From an uncultured Lachnospiraceae bacterium (lineage in GTDB: Bacteria; Bacillota; Clostridia; Lachnospirales; Lachnospiraceae), in contig CAJUHP010000004.1 in assembly GCA_910586125.1 (NCBI GenBank), forward strand, positions 1-64,000: DNA of 64,000 bases. The letters are read 5' to 3'. Of this stretch, positions 8,831 through 17,485 are shown in pieces. Numbering within the stretch: the stretch's first letter is position 1; every line of letters begins with the position of its first letter. The position numbers and the translations under genes are program-made. Below the pieces are notes generated by a model that did no database searches, was not told the DNA's origin, and saw only the letters and a program-made list of their open reading frames with translations.

Positions 8831-9685
8831 TCAGCGGACCTCCTGCCCTTTCGCGGTCGCCGCCAATCCGCCCAGACCGGTTTCCCGCAGAGAAGCATCC
8901 ATCTTTTCTCCCACTTCCCGCATCGCGTCGATCACCTGATCGGCAGGGATAAAACTGTGGATTCCGGCCAGCGCCTGGTCGGCCGCCGTCATAGCCCCCA
9001 CAGCCCCGATCACATTGCGTTTGACGCACGGGACTTCCACCAGACCAGCTACCGGATCGCACACCAAACCCATCAGCGCTTTCAGAGCCATGGCGCAGGC
9101 GTCACAGATTTGTTCCTCATCGCCGCCCTGCAGATAGACCAGAGCGCCCGCCGCCATCGCCGAGGCCGATCCGATCTCCGCCTGACAGCCGCCGGTCGCT
9201 CCGGCGATAAAGGCCCGCGACGCGATCACCTGTCCGATTCCCGCCGCCACATAGAGGGCTTCCTCGATCCGCTCGTCCTCCAGCGCAAAGCGTTTCTGGC
9301 AGGGAATCAGGACCGCCGGCAGAACGCCGCAGGAACCCGCTGTCGGAGCGGCCACAATCCGCCGCATGCAGGCATTGGACTCGGCCATCTGGATCGCCGT
9401 CGTCACAACTTCCCCGATAAATTCTCCGCACAGCGATTTTCCCGTCTGATAATACACGCTGGCCCGCCCGCCGTCACAGCCGCTTAAGCCGCTGGCCGAT
9501 TTCAGCGCCGGATCGTAATCCTTCGCCGCCTGCACCATGGCCTGCCACATATGATGCATTTTCCGGCGGGAATTCTCCTCGCTCACTTCTCTTTCCTTCT
9601 CGTCATCCTCCATGACTACCTGATAAAAATTCTTATTCTCTTCCCGGCACAGACGGCAGATCTGTTCCAACGACTCAAATGCCAT
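8831..9685 (-). CDS. sdaAA: L-serine dehydratase, alpha subunit
   Basis: This is the iron-sulfur subunit of the oxygen-sensitive L-serine ammonia-lyase, which converts serine to pyruvate and ammonia. The 284-aa protein shows the conserved APTAGSCGVLPAVL region with a cluster cysteine, further Cys in CDACAMAL and CDPVAG, and SxxGCDGG. Its ATG overlaps the beta-subunit stop by one base (TAATG), indicating translational coupling and equal subunit supply. Confidence 0.95.
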   Translation of the reverse strand: MAFESLEQICRLCREENKNFYQVVMEDDEKEREVSEENSRRKMHHMWQAMVQAAKDYDPALKSASGLSGCDGGRASVYYQTGKSLCGEFIGEVVTTAIQMAESNACMRRIVAAPTAGSCGVLPAVLIPCQKRFALEDERIEEALYVAAGIGQVIASRAFIAGATGGCQAEIGSASAMAAGALVYLQGGDEEQICDACAMALKALMGLVCDPVAGLVEVPCVKRNVIGAVGAMTAADQALAGIHSFIPADQVIDAMREVGEKMDASLRETGLGGLAATAKGQEVR

Positions 9686-10353
9686 TATCTCTCCTCCTCC
9701 GAAGAAATCCGTATTACTTTCAGAACACCCTTCTTTTCCCGCAGTTCACAGAGGACCTCCTCGCCCAGATCGGAATCGGTCTCCGCGATGATGAAAGCGC
9801 TGCCGCCCTTGCCGTCCCGGTATAGCTGCAGAGTCGCAATATTCACATCCTGCGCCGACAGGGTATAGGTAATCGCCGCCAGAACGCCGGGCTTGTCCTC
9901 ATTCTGTATGATCAGCGTGGGTTTCTCCCCGGTAAAATCCACCCGAATACCGTCGATCTGGTTGACCATGATGCGGCCGCCTCCCAGGGAGGAAGCCTGC
10001 ACCCGCACGCTCCTGCCGTCCGCGCCGCGCACGGTCAGCAGCGCCGTATTCGGATGTGCATCCCTCAGATTGCCGGTGACAAAGCGGTAGGACAGCCCGG
10101 CTTTTCCGGCCTCCGCCCGGCTGTCAGGAATCCGGCTGTCATCCGGCTCCATGCCCAGCAGTCCAGCCAAAAGAGCCCGGTCCGTACCATGGCCGCTGCC
10201 GGTAGCCCCAAACGAGCCGTGCAGCAGAATCTCCGCCTGCACCGGCGCCTCCCCCAGAATTTTTCTTGTCATGGAACCGATCCGCACGGCTCCTGCCGTG
10301 TGGGAGCTGGACGGTCCCACCATCACCGGTCCCAGTATTTCAAAAATATTCAT
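9685..10353 (-). CDS. sdaAB: L-serine dehydratase, beta subunit
   Basis: This is the partner of SdaAA. The 222-aa protein begins MNIFEILGPVMVGPSSSHTAG, the classic SDH beta motif, and ends in an ACT domain (from about residue 145, LIIQNEDKPGVLAAITYTL), probably for serine or structural regulation. ATG 10353 is chosen because the family motif begins there and GGGAAACCAGGGG lies just upstream; an extension to 10446 has no family support. Confidence 0.95.
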   Translation of the reverse strand: MNIFEILGPVMVGPSSSHTAGAVRIGSMTRKILGEAPVQAEILLHGSFGATGSGHGTDRALLAGLLGMEPDDSRIPDSRAEAGKAGLSYRFVTGNLRDAHPNTALLTVRGADGRSVRVQASSLGGGRIMVNQIDGIRVDFTGEKPTLIIQNEDKPGVLAAITYTLSAQDVNIATLQLYRDGKGGSAFIIAETDSDLGEEVLCELREKKGVLKVIRISSEEER

Positions 10354-10487
10354 CCCCTGGTTTCCCTTCTCTTTTTCTTGTATTTCTGCACGGCCAAATG
10401 AAAATACCGCCGGACACATCCCGCGTCTTACAATGACATCGCCCATGACGATACCTCTTTCACATAAAACGGCCGCTCTTACTATTC

Positions 10488-10515
10488 ATTATAATCGTAT
10501 CCCTGAAAATAGCAA
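10488..10515 (-). promoter_or_regulatory. Promoter of sdaAB-sdaAA
   Basis: -35 TTGCTA (10510-10515) and -10 TATAAT (10488-10493) have a 16-bp spacer. The leader to ATG 10353 is about 130 nt. Confidence 0.6.
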
Positions 10516-10518
10516 GAA

Positions 10519-10558
10519 AAAAGCGGCTTCTGCCGTAAGTTTTTGCAGAGCCGCTTCT
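10519..10558 (-). terminator. Terminator of the hslO/lipoprotein operon
   Basis: A stem of about 12 bp (AAGCGGCTTCTGC with GCAGAGCCGCTT) is followed on the minus strand by six T residues, downstream of the lipoprotein stop at 10617. Confidence 0.85.
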
Positions 10559-10616
10559 TATTGCCGGAGACGCCGGCATTTTTTCTCTATGTATCAAAAA
10601 TACTTCCGTCCGGCAG

Positions 10617-11408
10617 TTATCCCAGCATAGAAGGATCAATTTCCGTATATTCCGACGCGTCCGGAATGTCCACGGTTACATCCTGTCCCGGATTCTCATA
10701 GGTGACTGCCACGTTAATATCCATCTCCAAAGACTGCCCGTCCTCTTCTATCGACGCCACAATATGAATGGTATTGGATGTCGCATATCCGTCGCCGTTC
10801 ACCGTCATCGTTCCCTCTACTGTCTGATAGTTCAGGCCGGTTTCCGCCAGCTCTCCCAAGCCCAGGCTGTCCAGAAAGCTCAGATACTCTTCCGCGGTGG
10901 CATTCTCTTTCATCTTCGCTATATCCGCCTCATAAGACAGCGTTTTTTGACCGTCTTTCTCTTCCATGGTGACTTTCCCCAGCGCTGACAGATCCATTCC
11001 CTGGCCCATGGAAGCCTGCCCGGCAGCCTCCTCCAGAGGCATCTGGTACTTCATCTTCTGGCCCATCGTATCCATCATATACCAGCCATCTGCATAATAT
11101 GCCTGTATAGCCATGGTAATTCCGCTCATGCCGACGTTCATATCCATCGACATTGTCATGGATTCCTTTTTTATATCCTGGATCTTCATCTCGGCATCCA
11201 TGGTGATATCCATGGACTCCGAACCATCCGACATCTTGACCGTGATGTCCATACCGGCCGCCATACTTTCCAGGCTGTTCATCTTTTCCATGGCCGTCTT
11301 ATAAACGCTCTCGGCATCCTCTTCTTTTCCGCCTCCGCCGCAGGCCGTCAGGCCAAACGCCAGTACCACAGCCAGGATGGCTGCCAGCATTCTGTTTCTT
11401 GTCTTCAT
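10617..11408 (-). CDS. DUF6612-type lipoprotein
   Basis: This is a surface lipoprotein of unknown role (263 aa). The signal peptide ends in the lipobox LTAC (Cys 23) followed by Gly residues. The body is beta-rich and strikingly Met-rich (repeated MD, MS and MT pairs between about residues 50 and 120), with the AYYADGWYMMDTMGQKMKY segment typical of the LppX/LprG-like DUF6612 group as I remember it. It is the last gene of the operon starting at 13782, 13 bp after the DUF5662 gene. Confidence 0.75.
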   Translation of the reverse strand: MKTRNRMLAAILAVVLAFGLTACGGGGKEEDAESVYKTAMEKMNSLESMAAGMDITVKMSDGSESMDITMDAEMKIQDIKKESMTMSMDMNVGMSGITMAIQAYYADGWYMMDTMGQKMKYQMPLEEAAGQASMGQGMDLSALGKVTMEEKDGQKTLSYEADIAKMKENATAEEYLSFLDSLGLGELAETGLNYQTVEGTMTVNGDGYATSNTIHIVASIEEDGQSLEMDINVAVTYENPGQDVTVDIPDASEYTEIDPSMLG

Positions 11409-11421
11409 TTTCTCTTCCTCC

Positions 11422-12138
11422 TTATTGTCGCCGCTCTTTCCTGCGGCCGGATGGGACTTGCCCCTTTATTGAGAAACCGCCTGTGCGGTATCTTCTCTTT
11501 TCTTCTTTTTTCTGCCCTTTTCCCCTCTGTTTCTGCGCTGTCATCCGCAGGCGATGCCGCTCTGTTCTTCCGCTTTTTCCCCGTACGATCGTATTCTTTA
11601 CGGTGCAAAAGGTCTTCTTCTCGCCCTTCTCTGCCAGCATGGCAAGCATTCGTACCAAAAGCGCGCGGGTATCGGGATGCATTGTCACCATATGAATGTT
11701 TTTCTCATAATATTCCAGAGGGCTGCTATCCGTATAGCTGTCCTTCAAATATACCTTGCAGGCGGCAATCCGGTCACAGAACATTTCCACCACATAGCGT
11801 TTGGGCATCGGCATTCCCACCAGGGTCGGGTCTCCCTTTCCCCGAATGTCAATCCAGTATTCAAAATGGTGCTTGTTGCGCCCCTTATGATGCAGCCAGG
11901 CCGCCGAGTATCCGACCTCGTCCCGCTCAGCGGAATTCGGACTTTTAAACCCTTGATAATAGCGGATTCCAGTCCGAAACTCCGTCGGAGAATACTTGGA
12001 CAGATCGTGAAGCAGTCCCTGACGGTACAGTCCCACCTGAAAACAAAAATGCATGACCAGCAGCTTATGATGGGTGATCGTCAGAAAGTGGTGCCAGCCG
12101 TTGTACACCTTTCCGTGCGGCAGCCTTTTTCCCTTCAT
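11422..12138 (-). CDS. DUF5662 family protein with basic C-terminal tail
   Basis: Function unknown. The conserved part (about residues 1-175) is rich in His and aromatic residues (GWHHFLTITHHKLLV, LHDLSKYSPTEF, AAWLHHKGRNKHHFEYW), a pattern suggesting a metal-dependent HD-like fold. The last 60 residues are an extremely basic, low-complexity tail (RGKSGRTERHRL and KGQKKEEKRR stretches). It could be a lineage-specific extension or a frame read through a former stop. The ATG overlaps the hslO stop (ATGA), so translation is coupled. Confidence 0.75.
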   Translation of the reverse strand: MKGKRLPHGKVYNGWHHFLTITHHKLLVMHFCFQVGLYRQGLLHDLSKYSPTEFRTGIRYYQGFKSPNSAERDEVGYSAAWLHHKGRNKHHFEYWIDIRGKGDPTLVGMPMPKRYVVEMFCDRIAACKVYLKDSYTDSSPLEYYEKNIHMVTMHPDTRALLVRMLAMLAEKGEKKTFCTVKNTIVRGKSGRTERHRLRMTAQKQRGKGQKKEEKRRYRTGGFSIKGQVPSGRRKERRQ

Positions 12139-13028
12139 TGCTGCCGCCCTCGTCCGCTGCGGATAAGAATCGCTTCCAGCTCCTGTGCGGTAAAGGTATA
12201 GGCAGTATTGCAGAAATGGCAGTTTACCTCGATGGGTTTTCCCTCGTCTGCCAGTTCCCGCAAATCCTTCTCTCCCAGGCTGACGATGGCTTTCTCCACC
12301 CGGTTTTTACTGCACCCGCAGTGAAAGCGGGTCGGAACCTTCTCCAAAATCTCCAGTCCGAACTCTCCCGCCACCTCCTGGAGAATATCCTCCGGCGTCA
12401 TCCCCGCCTCCAGCATCTGTGTTACGGACGGTATCTTTGACAACTTCTCCTCCAGACGGCCGATCACCGCCTCCTCCGTCCCCGGCAGAAGCTGCAGAAT
12501 AAAACCGCCGGCCTGACGAACCGTATTTTCGCGGTTCATCAGCACCCCCAGAGCCACCGAGGACGGCGTCTGTTCGCTGGCGGCATAATAGTATGTCAGA
12601 TCCTCCGCAATCTCCCCGCTCACCAACGCGATCTGTCCCACGTAGGGCTCTTTCATCCCGATATCCTGGATCACCTGCAGCATCCCGGCGCCGATGGCTC
12701 CGGCTACGTCCAGCTTGCCGTCCGGCCTTGCATGGATCAGCACTTCCGGATGATATACATATCCCTTTACGTCCGCATGAGAATCCGCCGTCACCACAAT
12801 CCCGCCGATCGGACCGGTTCCCTCAATCTTCAAAGTCAGGAGATCCTCCTGCCCTTTCATCATGCTTCCCATCATGGCCCCTGCCGTCAAAAGCCGCCCC
12901 AAAGCCGCCGTGGCAACCGGGCTGGTATTATGCGCCCTTCTGGCATACTCCGTCAGCTCTCTGGTTGTAGCCGCATACGCCCGAATCTGATAGTCGGCCG
13001 CCGCGGCCTTAACAATGTAATCTCCCAT
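12135..13028 (-). CDS. hslO: Hsp33 redox-regulated chaperone
   Basis: Hsp33 is a cytoplasmic holdase activated by oxidation and unfolding. The 297-aa protein has the normal N-terminal domain and the C-terminal zinc/redox switch, CGC in HCGCSKNR and CxxC in CHFCNTAY. It overlaps the upstream methyltransferase by 20 bp and the DUF5662 gene by 4 bp. Among the anaerobe stress genes of this window it fits protection against oxygen exposure. Confidence 0.96.
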   Translation of the reverse strand: MGDYIVKAAAADYQIRAYAATTRELTEYARRAHNTSPVATAALGRLLTAGAMMGSMMKGQEDLLTLKIEGTGPIGGIVVTADSHADVKGYVYHPEVLIHARPDGKLDVAGAIGAGMLQVIQDIGMKEPYVGQIALVSGEIAEDLTYYYAASEQTPSSVALGVLMNRENTVRQAGGFILQLLPGTEEAVIGRLEEKLSKIPSVTQMLEAGMTPEDILQEVAGEFGLEILEKVPTRFHCGCSKNRVEKAIVSLGEKDLRELADEGKPIEVNCHFCNTAYTFTAQELEAILIRSGRGRQQ

Positions 13029-13782
13029 CTGTTTTTCCCCGTTCTCTAAGAATCACATACATTCGCTCGCTGTCCGGCCGCACCGGTTCCCTTGTAAAAG
13101 CGTCGTAGGCCGCCACAAAAGAAAGCCCCGCCGCCTCGGCCGCCCGCTTCACTTCCGAGAGGCGATAGGCCCGCTGAAAGTGCGTCTCTGTATAGCGGCG
13201 GTACAATCCGTCTTTTCCTTCCCGGATAAACAGCGTCAAATCCAGCGCGTGAATCCGTTCCTGCCGGTCGTAATCGTTCTCCCAAATAAAACTGCTCTCG
13301 TCCCGCACCTCGGCAAAGGTGTTATCCGCCAACAGAGCTTCATATTTATACACCGTATTTAAATCAAAAATAAAAACGCCTCCGGGGTCCAGATAATTAT
13401 TGACCAGGCGGAAAACTTCCGTCAGTTCCTCCAGGTCCGTGATATAATTTATGGAATCGCAGACGCTGATCACGGCCGCCACTGTTCCGTACAGCTCAAA
13501 GGATCGCATATCTTGGCAGAGATACAAAATGGAACGCGGACCATCCTGCTTATCCTGCGCAATCTCCAACATCTCGGCAGAGGAATCCACGCCGATCATA
13601 TCGTACCCCAGACCGGCCAGCCGGCAGGTCATATTGCCGGTACCGCAGCCCAAATCCAGCACAAGTCCTTCCTTCACCCCGCAGTCAGCCAACAATGCCG
13701 CAAGGTAAACACACCACGCATCGTAGGGAACGTTGTCCTGAAACAAGTCATATACTGCCGCAAAGCCTGTATAAGCCTCCAT
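13009..13782 (-). CDS. Class I SAM-dependent methyltransferase
   Basis: This is a Rossmann methyltransferase of unknown substrate (257 aa). Motif I is VLDLGCGTGNM, motif II MIGVDSSAEML, and later motifs VISVCDSINY and DPGGVFIFDLN are clear. The N-terminus MEAYTGFAAVYDLFQ is typical of small-molecule methyltransferases in Firmicutes. CGGAGG places the start at 13782. It leads an operon with hslO, the DUF5662 gene and the lipoprotein. Confidence 0.85.
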   Translation of the reverse strand: MEAYTGFAAVYDLFQDNVPYDAWCVYLAALLADCGVKEGLVLDLGCGTGNMTCRLAGLGYDMIGVDSSAEMLEIAQDKQDGPRSILYLCQDMRSFELYGTVAAVISVCDSINYITDLEELTEVFRLVNNYLDPGGVFIFDLNTVYKYEALLADNTFAEVRDESSFIWENDYDRQERIHALDLTLFIREGKDGLYRRYTETHFQRAYRLSEVKRAAEAAGLSFVAAYDAFTREPVRPDSERMYVILRERGKTDGRLHC

Positions 13783-13834
13783 ATCCGGCCCGCCTCCGTT
13801 TTCTTTCCTAATGATTCTGTTAACTTTATTTTGT

Positions 13835-13863
13835 ATTTTATCAGGATATGAGAAAAAAAGCAA
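13835..13863 (-). promoter_or_regulatory. Promoter of the methyltransferase-hslO operon
   Basis: -35 TTGCTT (13858-13863) and -10 TAAAAT (13835-13840) have a 17-bp spacer. It is divergent from the sulfatase promoter. Confidence 0.65.
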
Positions 13864-13909
13864 TCCTGTTGCGTTAAAACTTTTTTTCGGACAAAACAGG
13901 CAAAAGCAG

Positions 13910-13939
13910 TTGACAATTCCTCCGCATCCCATTTACACT
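13910..13939 (+). promoter_or_regulatory. Promoter of the sulfatase gene
   Basis: A consensus -35 TTGACA (13910-13915) and a -10 TACACT (13934-13939) are spaced 18 bp, about 37 bp before the ATG. Confidence 0.6.
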
Positions 13940-13975
13940 GTTATCAGAAATCTCTGACCAGGAAAGAGAGGCCAT

Positions 13976-15412
13976 ATGAATCAAGATAATATCTTACTGA
14001 TCACCACGGACCAGCAGCGCTTTGACACGATCAACGCCTGGGGCAATCCAAGCATTTTCACCCCGCATCTGAACTATCTGGCCGCCATGGGGCTGAGCTA
14101 CCGCAATTGCTATGCCTCCTGTCCCATCTGCGTCCCCTCGCGGACCACCATCATGACCGGACGCCAGGGCTATGAAAGCGGTGTCGTCAGCAACGATGCC
14201 CACGCCGCTTTTATGGCAGAATGCACAAGAAACCGAACCACACTGCCGGCTCTTCTGACCGACGCCGGCTATCAGACCTGCGCCAAAGGAAAGATGCATT
14301 TTGAACCGGCCAGAGCCTGCTACGGCTTTGAGCAGATGAAACTCCCTCTGGATTACATGCGCGGATATGACAGAAAGCAGAACCTGGCCCGCCCCAAGAT
14401 CCACGGGATCGGGGAATGCGAGATGGAGCCGGTGATCTCCAGCGTGGACACAAAGGACAGCATCACGACCTGGATCACCGATGAAACCATTGACTTTCTG
14501 GAAACGCGGGATCCCACACGCCCTTTCTTTTTGTGGACCAGCTTTACCAAGCCTCATCCCCCGTTTGACCCCTGCCGGGACTTCTGGGCGCTCTATGACC
14601 AGATTCCCATGCCAGAGCCGGTCACGGGAGACTGGTCCGAGACGCTGGAACGTACCCCGCAGGGATTTTTGGCGGGCGCCTATGAAAACACCAATATGCA
14701 TTTGTTCGGGCCTGCCCAGATTGCGGCCAGCCGCCGGGCTTACTATGCCTGTATCAGCCAGGTGGACTATGCCCTGGGCCGTATTTTCGGAGCGCTGCGG
14801 GAAAACCATCTCTCCGAAAATACATGGGTCATTTTTACTTCCGATCACGGTGAGATGCTGGGAGATCACCACATGTCTCAAAAGAATCTGTTCTTTGAGG
14901 GCAGCGCCCACGTGCCTCTTCTGATCGTGCCTCCCCTATCAAGGAAATTTTCCCGCAACGTCTGCGAATATGCCCTGACGGAACTGGCCGATCTCTATCC
15001 CACGATTTTATCCATAGCAGGGCTGACGCCTCCTTTGCCGGTTTCTGGACATAATTTGTTGGAGCCTTTGCCGGATCACCGCATCTTCTTTGGCGACAGC
15101 CTGCATACCAATTTCTGCGTGATGGAAAAAGGTCTCAAGCTCGTTTATTGTACCACCGGCGGCCATAGTCTGCTCTTTGATCTCTCAAAAGATCCCATGG
15201 AACAGCGGGATCTCTCTGCCTCCCCGGAATATGCCGGGCAAAAATCCCGGCTTTGGCAGCTCCTCTTAGAATATGTCAGACAGTATTCTCCGGAGGTACT
15301 CACCGCACAAAATACGTTTCTAACCAAGGAGGCGCCCCGTTTTCCCGGCGATATGCCTGGCCGGTGGTTTGGATTTCACTACCGCGATTACAGCGTGGAT
15401 GTCTTCCATTGA
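13976..15412 (+). CDS. Type I sulfatase (Cys-type)
   Basis: This enzyme would hydrolyse sulfate esters, probably on glycans. The 478-aa protein has the metal-binding start NILLITTDQQRFD, and the formylglycine signature C-V-P-S-R with Cys52 as the residue to be oxidised. Later metal and active-site stretches are KGKMHFE, FTSDHGEMLGDH and SAHVPLL. A Cys-type site in an anaerobe needs a radical-SAM maturase (anSME), which is not in this window. There is no signal peptide, so it probably acts in the cytosol on imported sugars. It is monocistronic, with its own promoter and terminator, near GH85 and the fucose genes. Confidence 0.92.
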   Translation: MNQDNILLITTDQQRFDTINAWGNPSIFTPHLNYLAAMGLSYRNCYASCPICVPSRTTIMTGRQGYESGVVSNDAHAAFMAECTRNRTTLPALLTDAGYQTCAKGKMHFEPARACYGFEQMKLPLDYMRGYDRKQNLARPKIHGIGECEMEPVISSVDTKDSITTWITDETIDFLETRDPTRPFFLWTSFTKPHPPFDPCRDFWALYDQIPMPEPVTGDWSETLERTPQGFLAGAYENTNMHLFGPAQIAASRRAYYACISQVDYALGRIFGALRENHLSENTWVIFTSDHGEMLGDHHMSQKNLFFEGSAHVPLLIVPPLSRKFSRNVCEYALTELADLYPTILSIAGLTPPLPVSGHNLLEPLPDHRIFFGDSLHTNFCVMEKGLKLVYCTTGGHSLLFDLSKDPMEQRDLSASPEYAGQKSRLWQLLLEYVRQYSPEVLTAQNTFLTKEAPRFPGDMPGRWFGFHYRDYSVDVFH

Positions 15413-15446
15413 GATCCCCCTTGCCCACTGAGGGAAGCGGCATGAG

Positions 15447-15498
15447 AAAACCGCAGAAACCGTGAAAAGTATTCTTTCCACAATTTTCTGCGGTTTTT
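15447..15498 (+). terminator. Sulfatase terminator
   Basis: A long hairpin (AAAACCGCAGAAA arm with its complement, plus an inner GTG(G)AAAG stem) ends in five T residues, 34 bp past the sulfatase stop. Confidence 0.85.
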
Positions 15499-15536
15499 GA
15501 AACCTATCATTCCCCTCAAAATCTCTTTATTCATCA

Positions 15537-15650
15537 TGAGGAGCGGAAGAATCCGTTTTCTTGTCAAGCTTTACGACAATAATTAGAAAAAAATATTCCG
15601 CCAAACGCTGCGGCAATTCCCGCTAAAACAAACTGCAAAATCTTTTTCAT
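15537..15650 (-). pseudogene. Small membrane protein, frameshifted at a T7 run
   Basis: From ATG 15650 the frame reads MKKILQFVLAGIAAAFGGIFF and then stops at 15564, directly after a run of seven T residues. Removing one T gives an uninterrupted 40-aa protein with one membrane helix (ILQF... to LIIVV) and a charged tail ending KKTDSSAPHDE, stop at 15537. The second half reads so naturally that I take it as real. Options are a recent frameshift, a sequencing error, or slippage at the T-run. It begins 5 bp after the methyltransferase stop. Confidence 0.5.
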
Positions 15651-15655
15651 ATCGC

Positions 15656-16462
15656 TCACGCTTTTCCCGCCACAAACATTCCGTATTCTTTGGGTATATG
15701 CAGATATCCATCCACTTTTTTGGATTGAAAGTAGTTTAATAAAGTGTCATAATATTTTTGGTCAAGCCCCTTCATAGACGCCATGGAGTAGATATAATCT
15801 ACGTAATCCTCAACTTTATCAATTGCTAACGCATCCTCATAATCACGCCGTTCCACTTTAGGAAACTGTTTTTTGAGAATCTGCATTCCGTTCTGCAGGG
15901 TAAAAGAGATACCGGATTCATGATGACAGGGAATGCCGAGTACATCCAACGCCTGATAGAGATATTGTATCATCCCATTTACGCCCATTGTCGAGCAGTA
16001 AAACAAACCGTCTTGTTTTAAAACTCTTTTTACTTCACAAAGTGCTAAATCAATATCTTTCACATGGTATAACATAGAATTTGCTATGATCAAATCAAAC
16101 GTGTCTTTCTCGAACGGTATCTCTGTGATATCAATTTTTTTGACGGTCATTCTCTGACCCAGAGCGCTGTTCTGCAAGAAATCTACCATCCCCTCAGAGA
16201 AATCCGACAGTGTGATATCCATTTCATAACGCAAAAGGGCATCCTTTTCAAAATAATAATTCCATAACTCGCCTCTTCCGCTCCCCAATTCCAAGACTTT
16301 CATCTTTGCACGAAAGGGATATTGATCAAACATCCATTTTTGAAACCCAATCGGATTGACGCTGTATGTTTCGTGCAGATTTTTTCGCAGCTTAAGTGTA
16401 TCTTCGCTTTTGTACTGTTCCTTCAGCACGGTTTTGCTGGACATATTTTCGATATCAATCAA
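15656..16462 (-). CDS. SAM-dependent methyltransferase (TTG start)
   Basis: This is a class I methyltransferase of unknown substrate (268 aa). Motif I is VLELGSGRGELWNYY, followed by DITLSDFSEGM, IDITEIPFEKDTFDLIIANSMLYH and LKQDGLFYCST, the layout of the UbiE/Methyltransf_11 group. I set the start at TTG 16462 because AGGAG lies exactly 7 nt upstream; the next ATG (16444) has no ribosome site. It is AT-richer than its neighbours, which may mean transfer. The frameshifted small membrane gene follows at 5 bp. Confidence 0.82.
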   Translation of the reverse strand: MIDIENMSSKTVLKEQYKSEDTLKLRKNLHETYSVNPIGFQKWMFDQYPFRAKMKVLELGSGRGELWNYYFEKDALLRYEMDITLSDFSEGMVDFLQNSALGQRMTVKKIDITEIPFEKDTFDLIIANSMLYHVKDIDLALCEVKRVLKQDGLFYCSTMGVNGMIQYLYQALDVLGIPCHHESGISFTLQNGMQILKKQFPKVERRDYEDALAIDKVEDYVDYIYSMASMKGLDQKYYDTLLNYFQSKKVDGYLHIPKEYGMFVAGKA

Positions 16463-16577
16463 TGGTAATCTCCTTCTCTTTTCTGCCTTGCCGTTCTCTT
16501 CGCGTACTGTCATACGCTTCCCAGATCCCCCACGGCCATTGTCCAATGAAAAACCAAACAAACAACCAAAAAGCAGA

Positions 16578-16679
16578 GAGGGGCTGCGGCATAACACAGA
16601 TTTTATACAAAATAGGGGATCCATACACGAACCGATATAACCATATTTTGTGTTCTATCTGCGTTTACCAAAGCCCCTC
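16578..16679 (-). repeat. ~100-bp imperfect hairpin element, probable fucose-operon terminator
   Basis: Two arms of about 40 bp (from GAGGGGCTGCGG at 16578 to its partner ending AGCCCCTC at 16679) pair imperfectly around a ~20-nt loop. On the minus strand a CTTTTT run follows. A related hairpin lies at 44638-44735. The remainder of 16463-16791 shows no gene; a firm promoter for the methyltransferase is not evident. Confidence 0.6.
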
Positions 16680-16791
16680 CCCGCATGTTCCAGACAAAGA
16701 CAGCAGCCCGACGATCCCTTAACCGCGTTGTCGGGTATCCTTTGCCGGTCCCTCCTATGTTTCATACCGAAAGCATGGGAATACCGGAAAC

Positions 16792-17484
16792 TTAGCAGCC
16801 CTCGGGGTATTTCTTATAGCCCGGATGACGCCCGGTCACTTTATATCCCTCCCGCATGGAAATCAGCCGGTCAATATTTTCTCTGGAGATCTCCTGCGCA
16901 CCGCCAAGCAGATGCGCGTTCAGGGAAATCTTGGCAAACAGTTCCAGCGTTTCCATCCGATAATAAGCTGTAATCACATCCGCTCCCACTGTCAGAGCGC
17001 CGTGATTCTGCAGAAGAACCGCATCGTGCTCGCCCAGATAGGGAGCGATGGAATCCGGCACTTCGTATGTGGAGGGCGTTCCGTAGGGAGTCACCGGGAT
17101 TGAACCCAGTGCAATGACTGTCTCGATCATCGAGTACTCGTCCAGCGCCTTGTTAGCCACCGCATAGCCTGTCGCTACCGGAGGATGAGCGTGAAGCACC
17201 GCTCCCACGTCCTCACGCTCCGCATAGCAGCGCAGGTGCATCTTAATCTCCGAGGAGGGACGGCATCCCTCCGCCGCTTCCAGGATGTTGGCATCCTTGT
17301 CAATATGAACCAGTTTCTCCGGCGTGATAAAGCTTTTGCTCATGCCGGTGGGCGTTGCCAGAAACGTTCCGTCCTCCAGTTTCACCGAGACATTGCCGTC
17401 GTTGGCCGCCACCCAGCCCAACTGCCACATTTTATGGCAGACATCGCAGATCTGCTCCCGCAGTTCCATATAACTCAATTCCAT
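16792..17484 (-). CDS. fucA: L-fuculose-1-phosphate aldolase (class II aldolase)
   Basis: It splits L-fuculose-1-phosphate into dihydroxyacetone phosphate and L-lactaldehyde. The 230-aa class II aldolase has the NDGNVSVKL motif, the zinc-ligand HAHPP segment and a later QNHGAL histidine motif. The start at 17484 follows AAAGGGG, 1 bp after the kinase stop. A rhamnulose-1-phosphate or ribulose-5-phosphate substrate cannot be excluded from sequence alone, but the fucI neighbour favours fuculose. Confidence 0.88.
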   Translation of the reverse strand: MELSYMELREQICDVCHKMWQLGWVAANDGNVSVKLEDGTFLATPTGMSKSFITPEKLVHIDKDANILEAAEGCRPSSEIKMHLRCYAEREDVGAVLHAHPPVATGYAVANKALDEYSMIETVIALGSIPVTPYGTPSTYEVPDSIAPYLGEHDAVLLQNHGALTVGADVITAYYRMETLELFAKISLNAHLLGGAQEISRENIDRLISMREGYKVTGRHPGYKKYPEGC

Positions 17485-17485
17485 C

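Noticed and set aside
13994..14911. 305-codon frame antisense to the sulfatase
   Set aside because: The sulfatase signature is on the other strand; there is no ribosome site or family similarity.
16444..16444. ATG start for the methyltransferase at 16444
   Set aside because: No ribosome site in front of it, whereas TTG 16462 has AGGAG at 7 nt.
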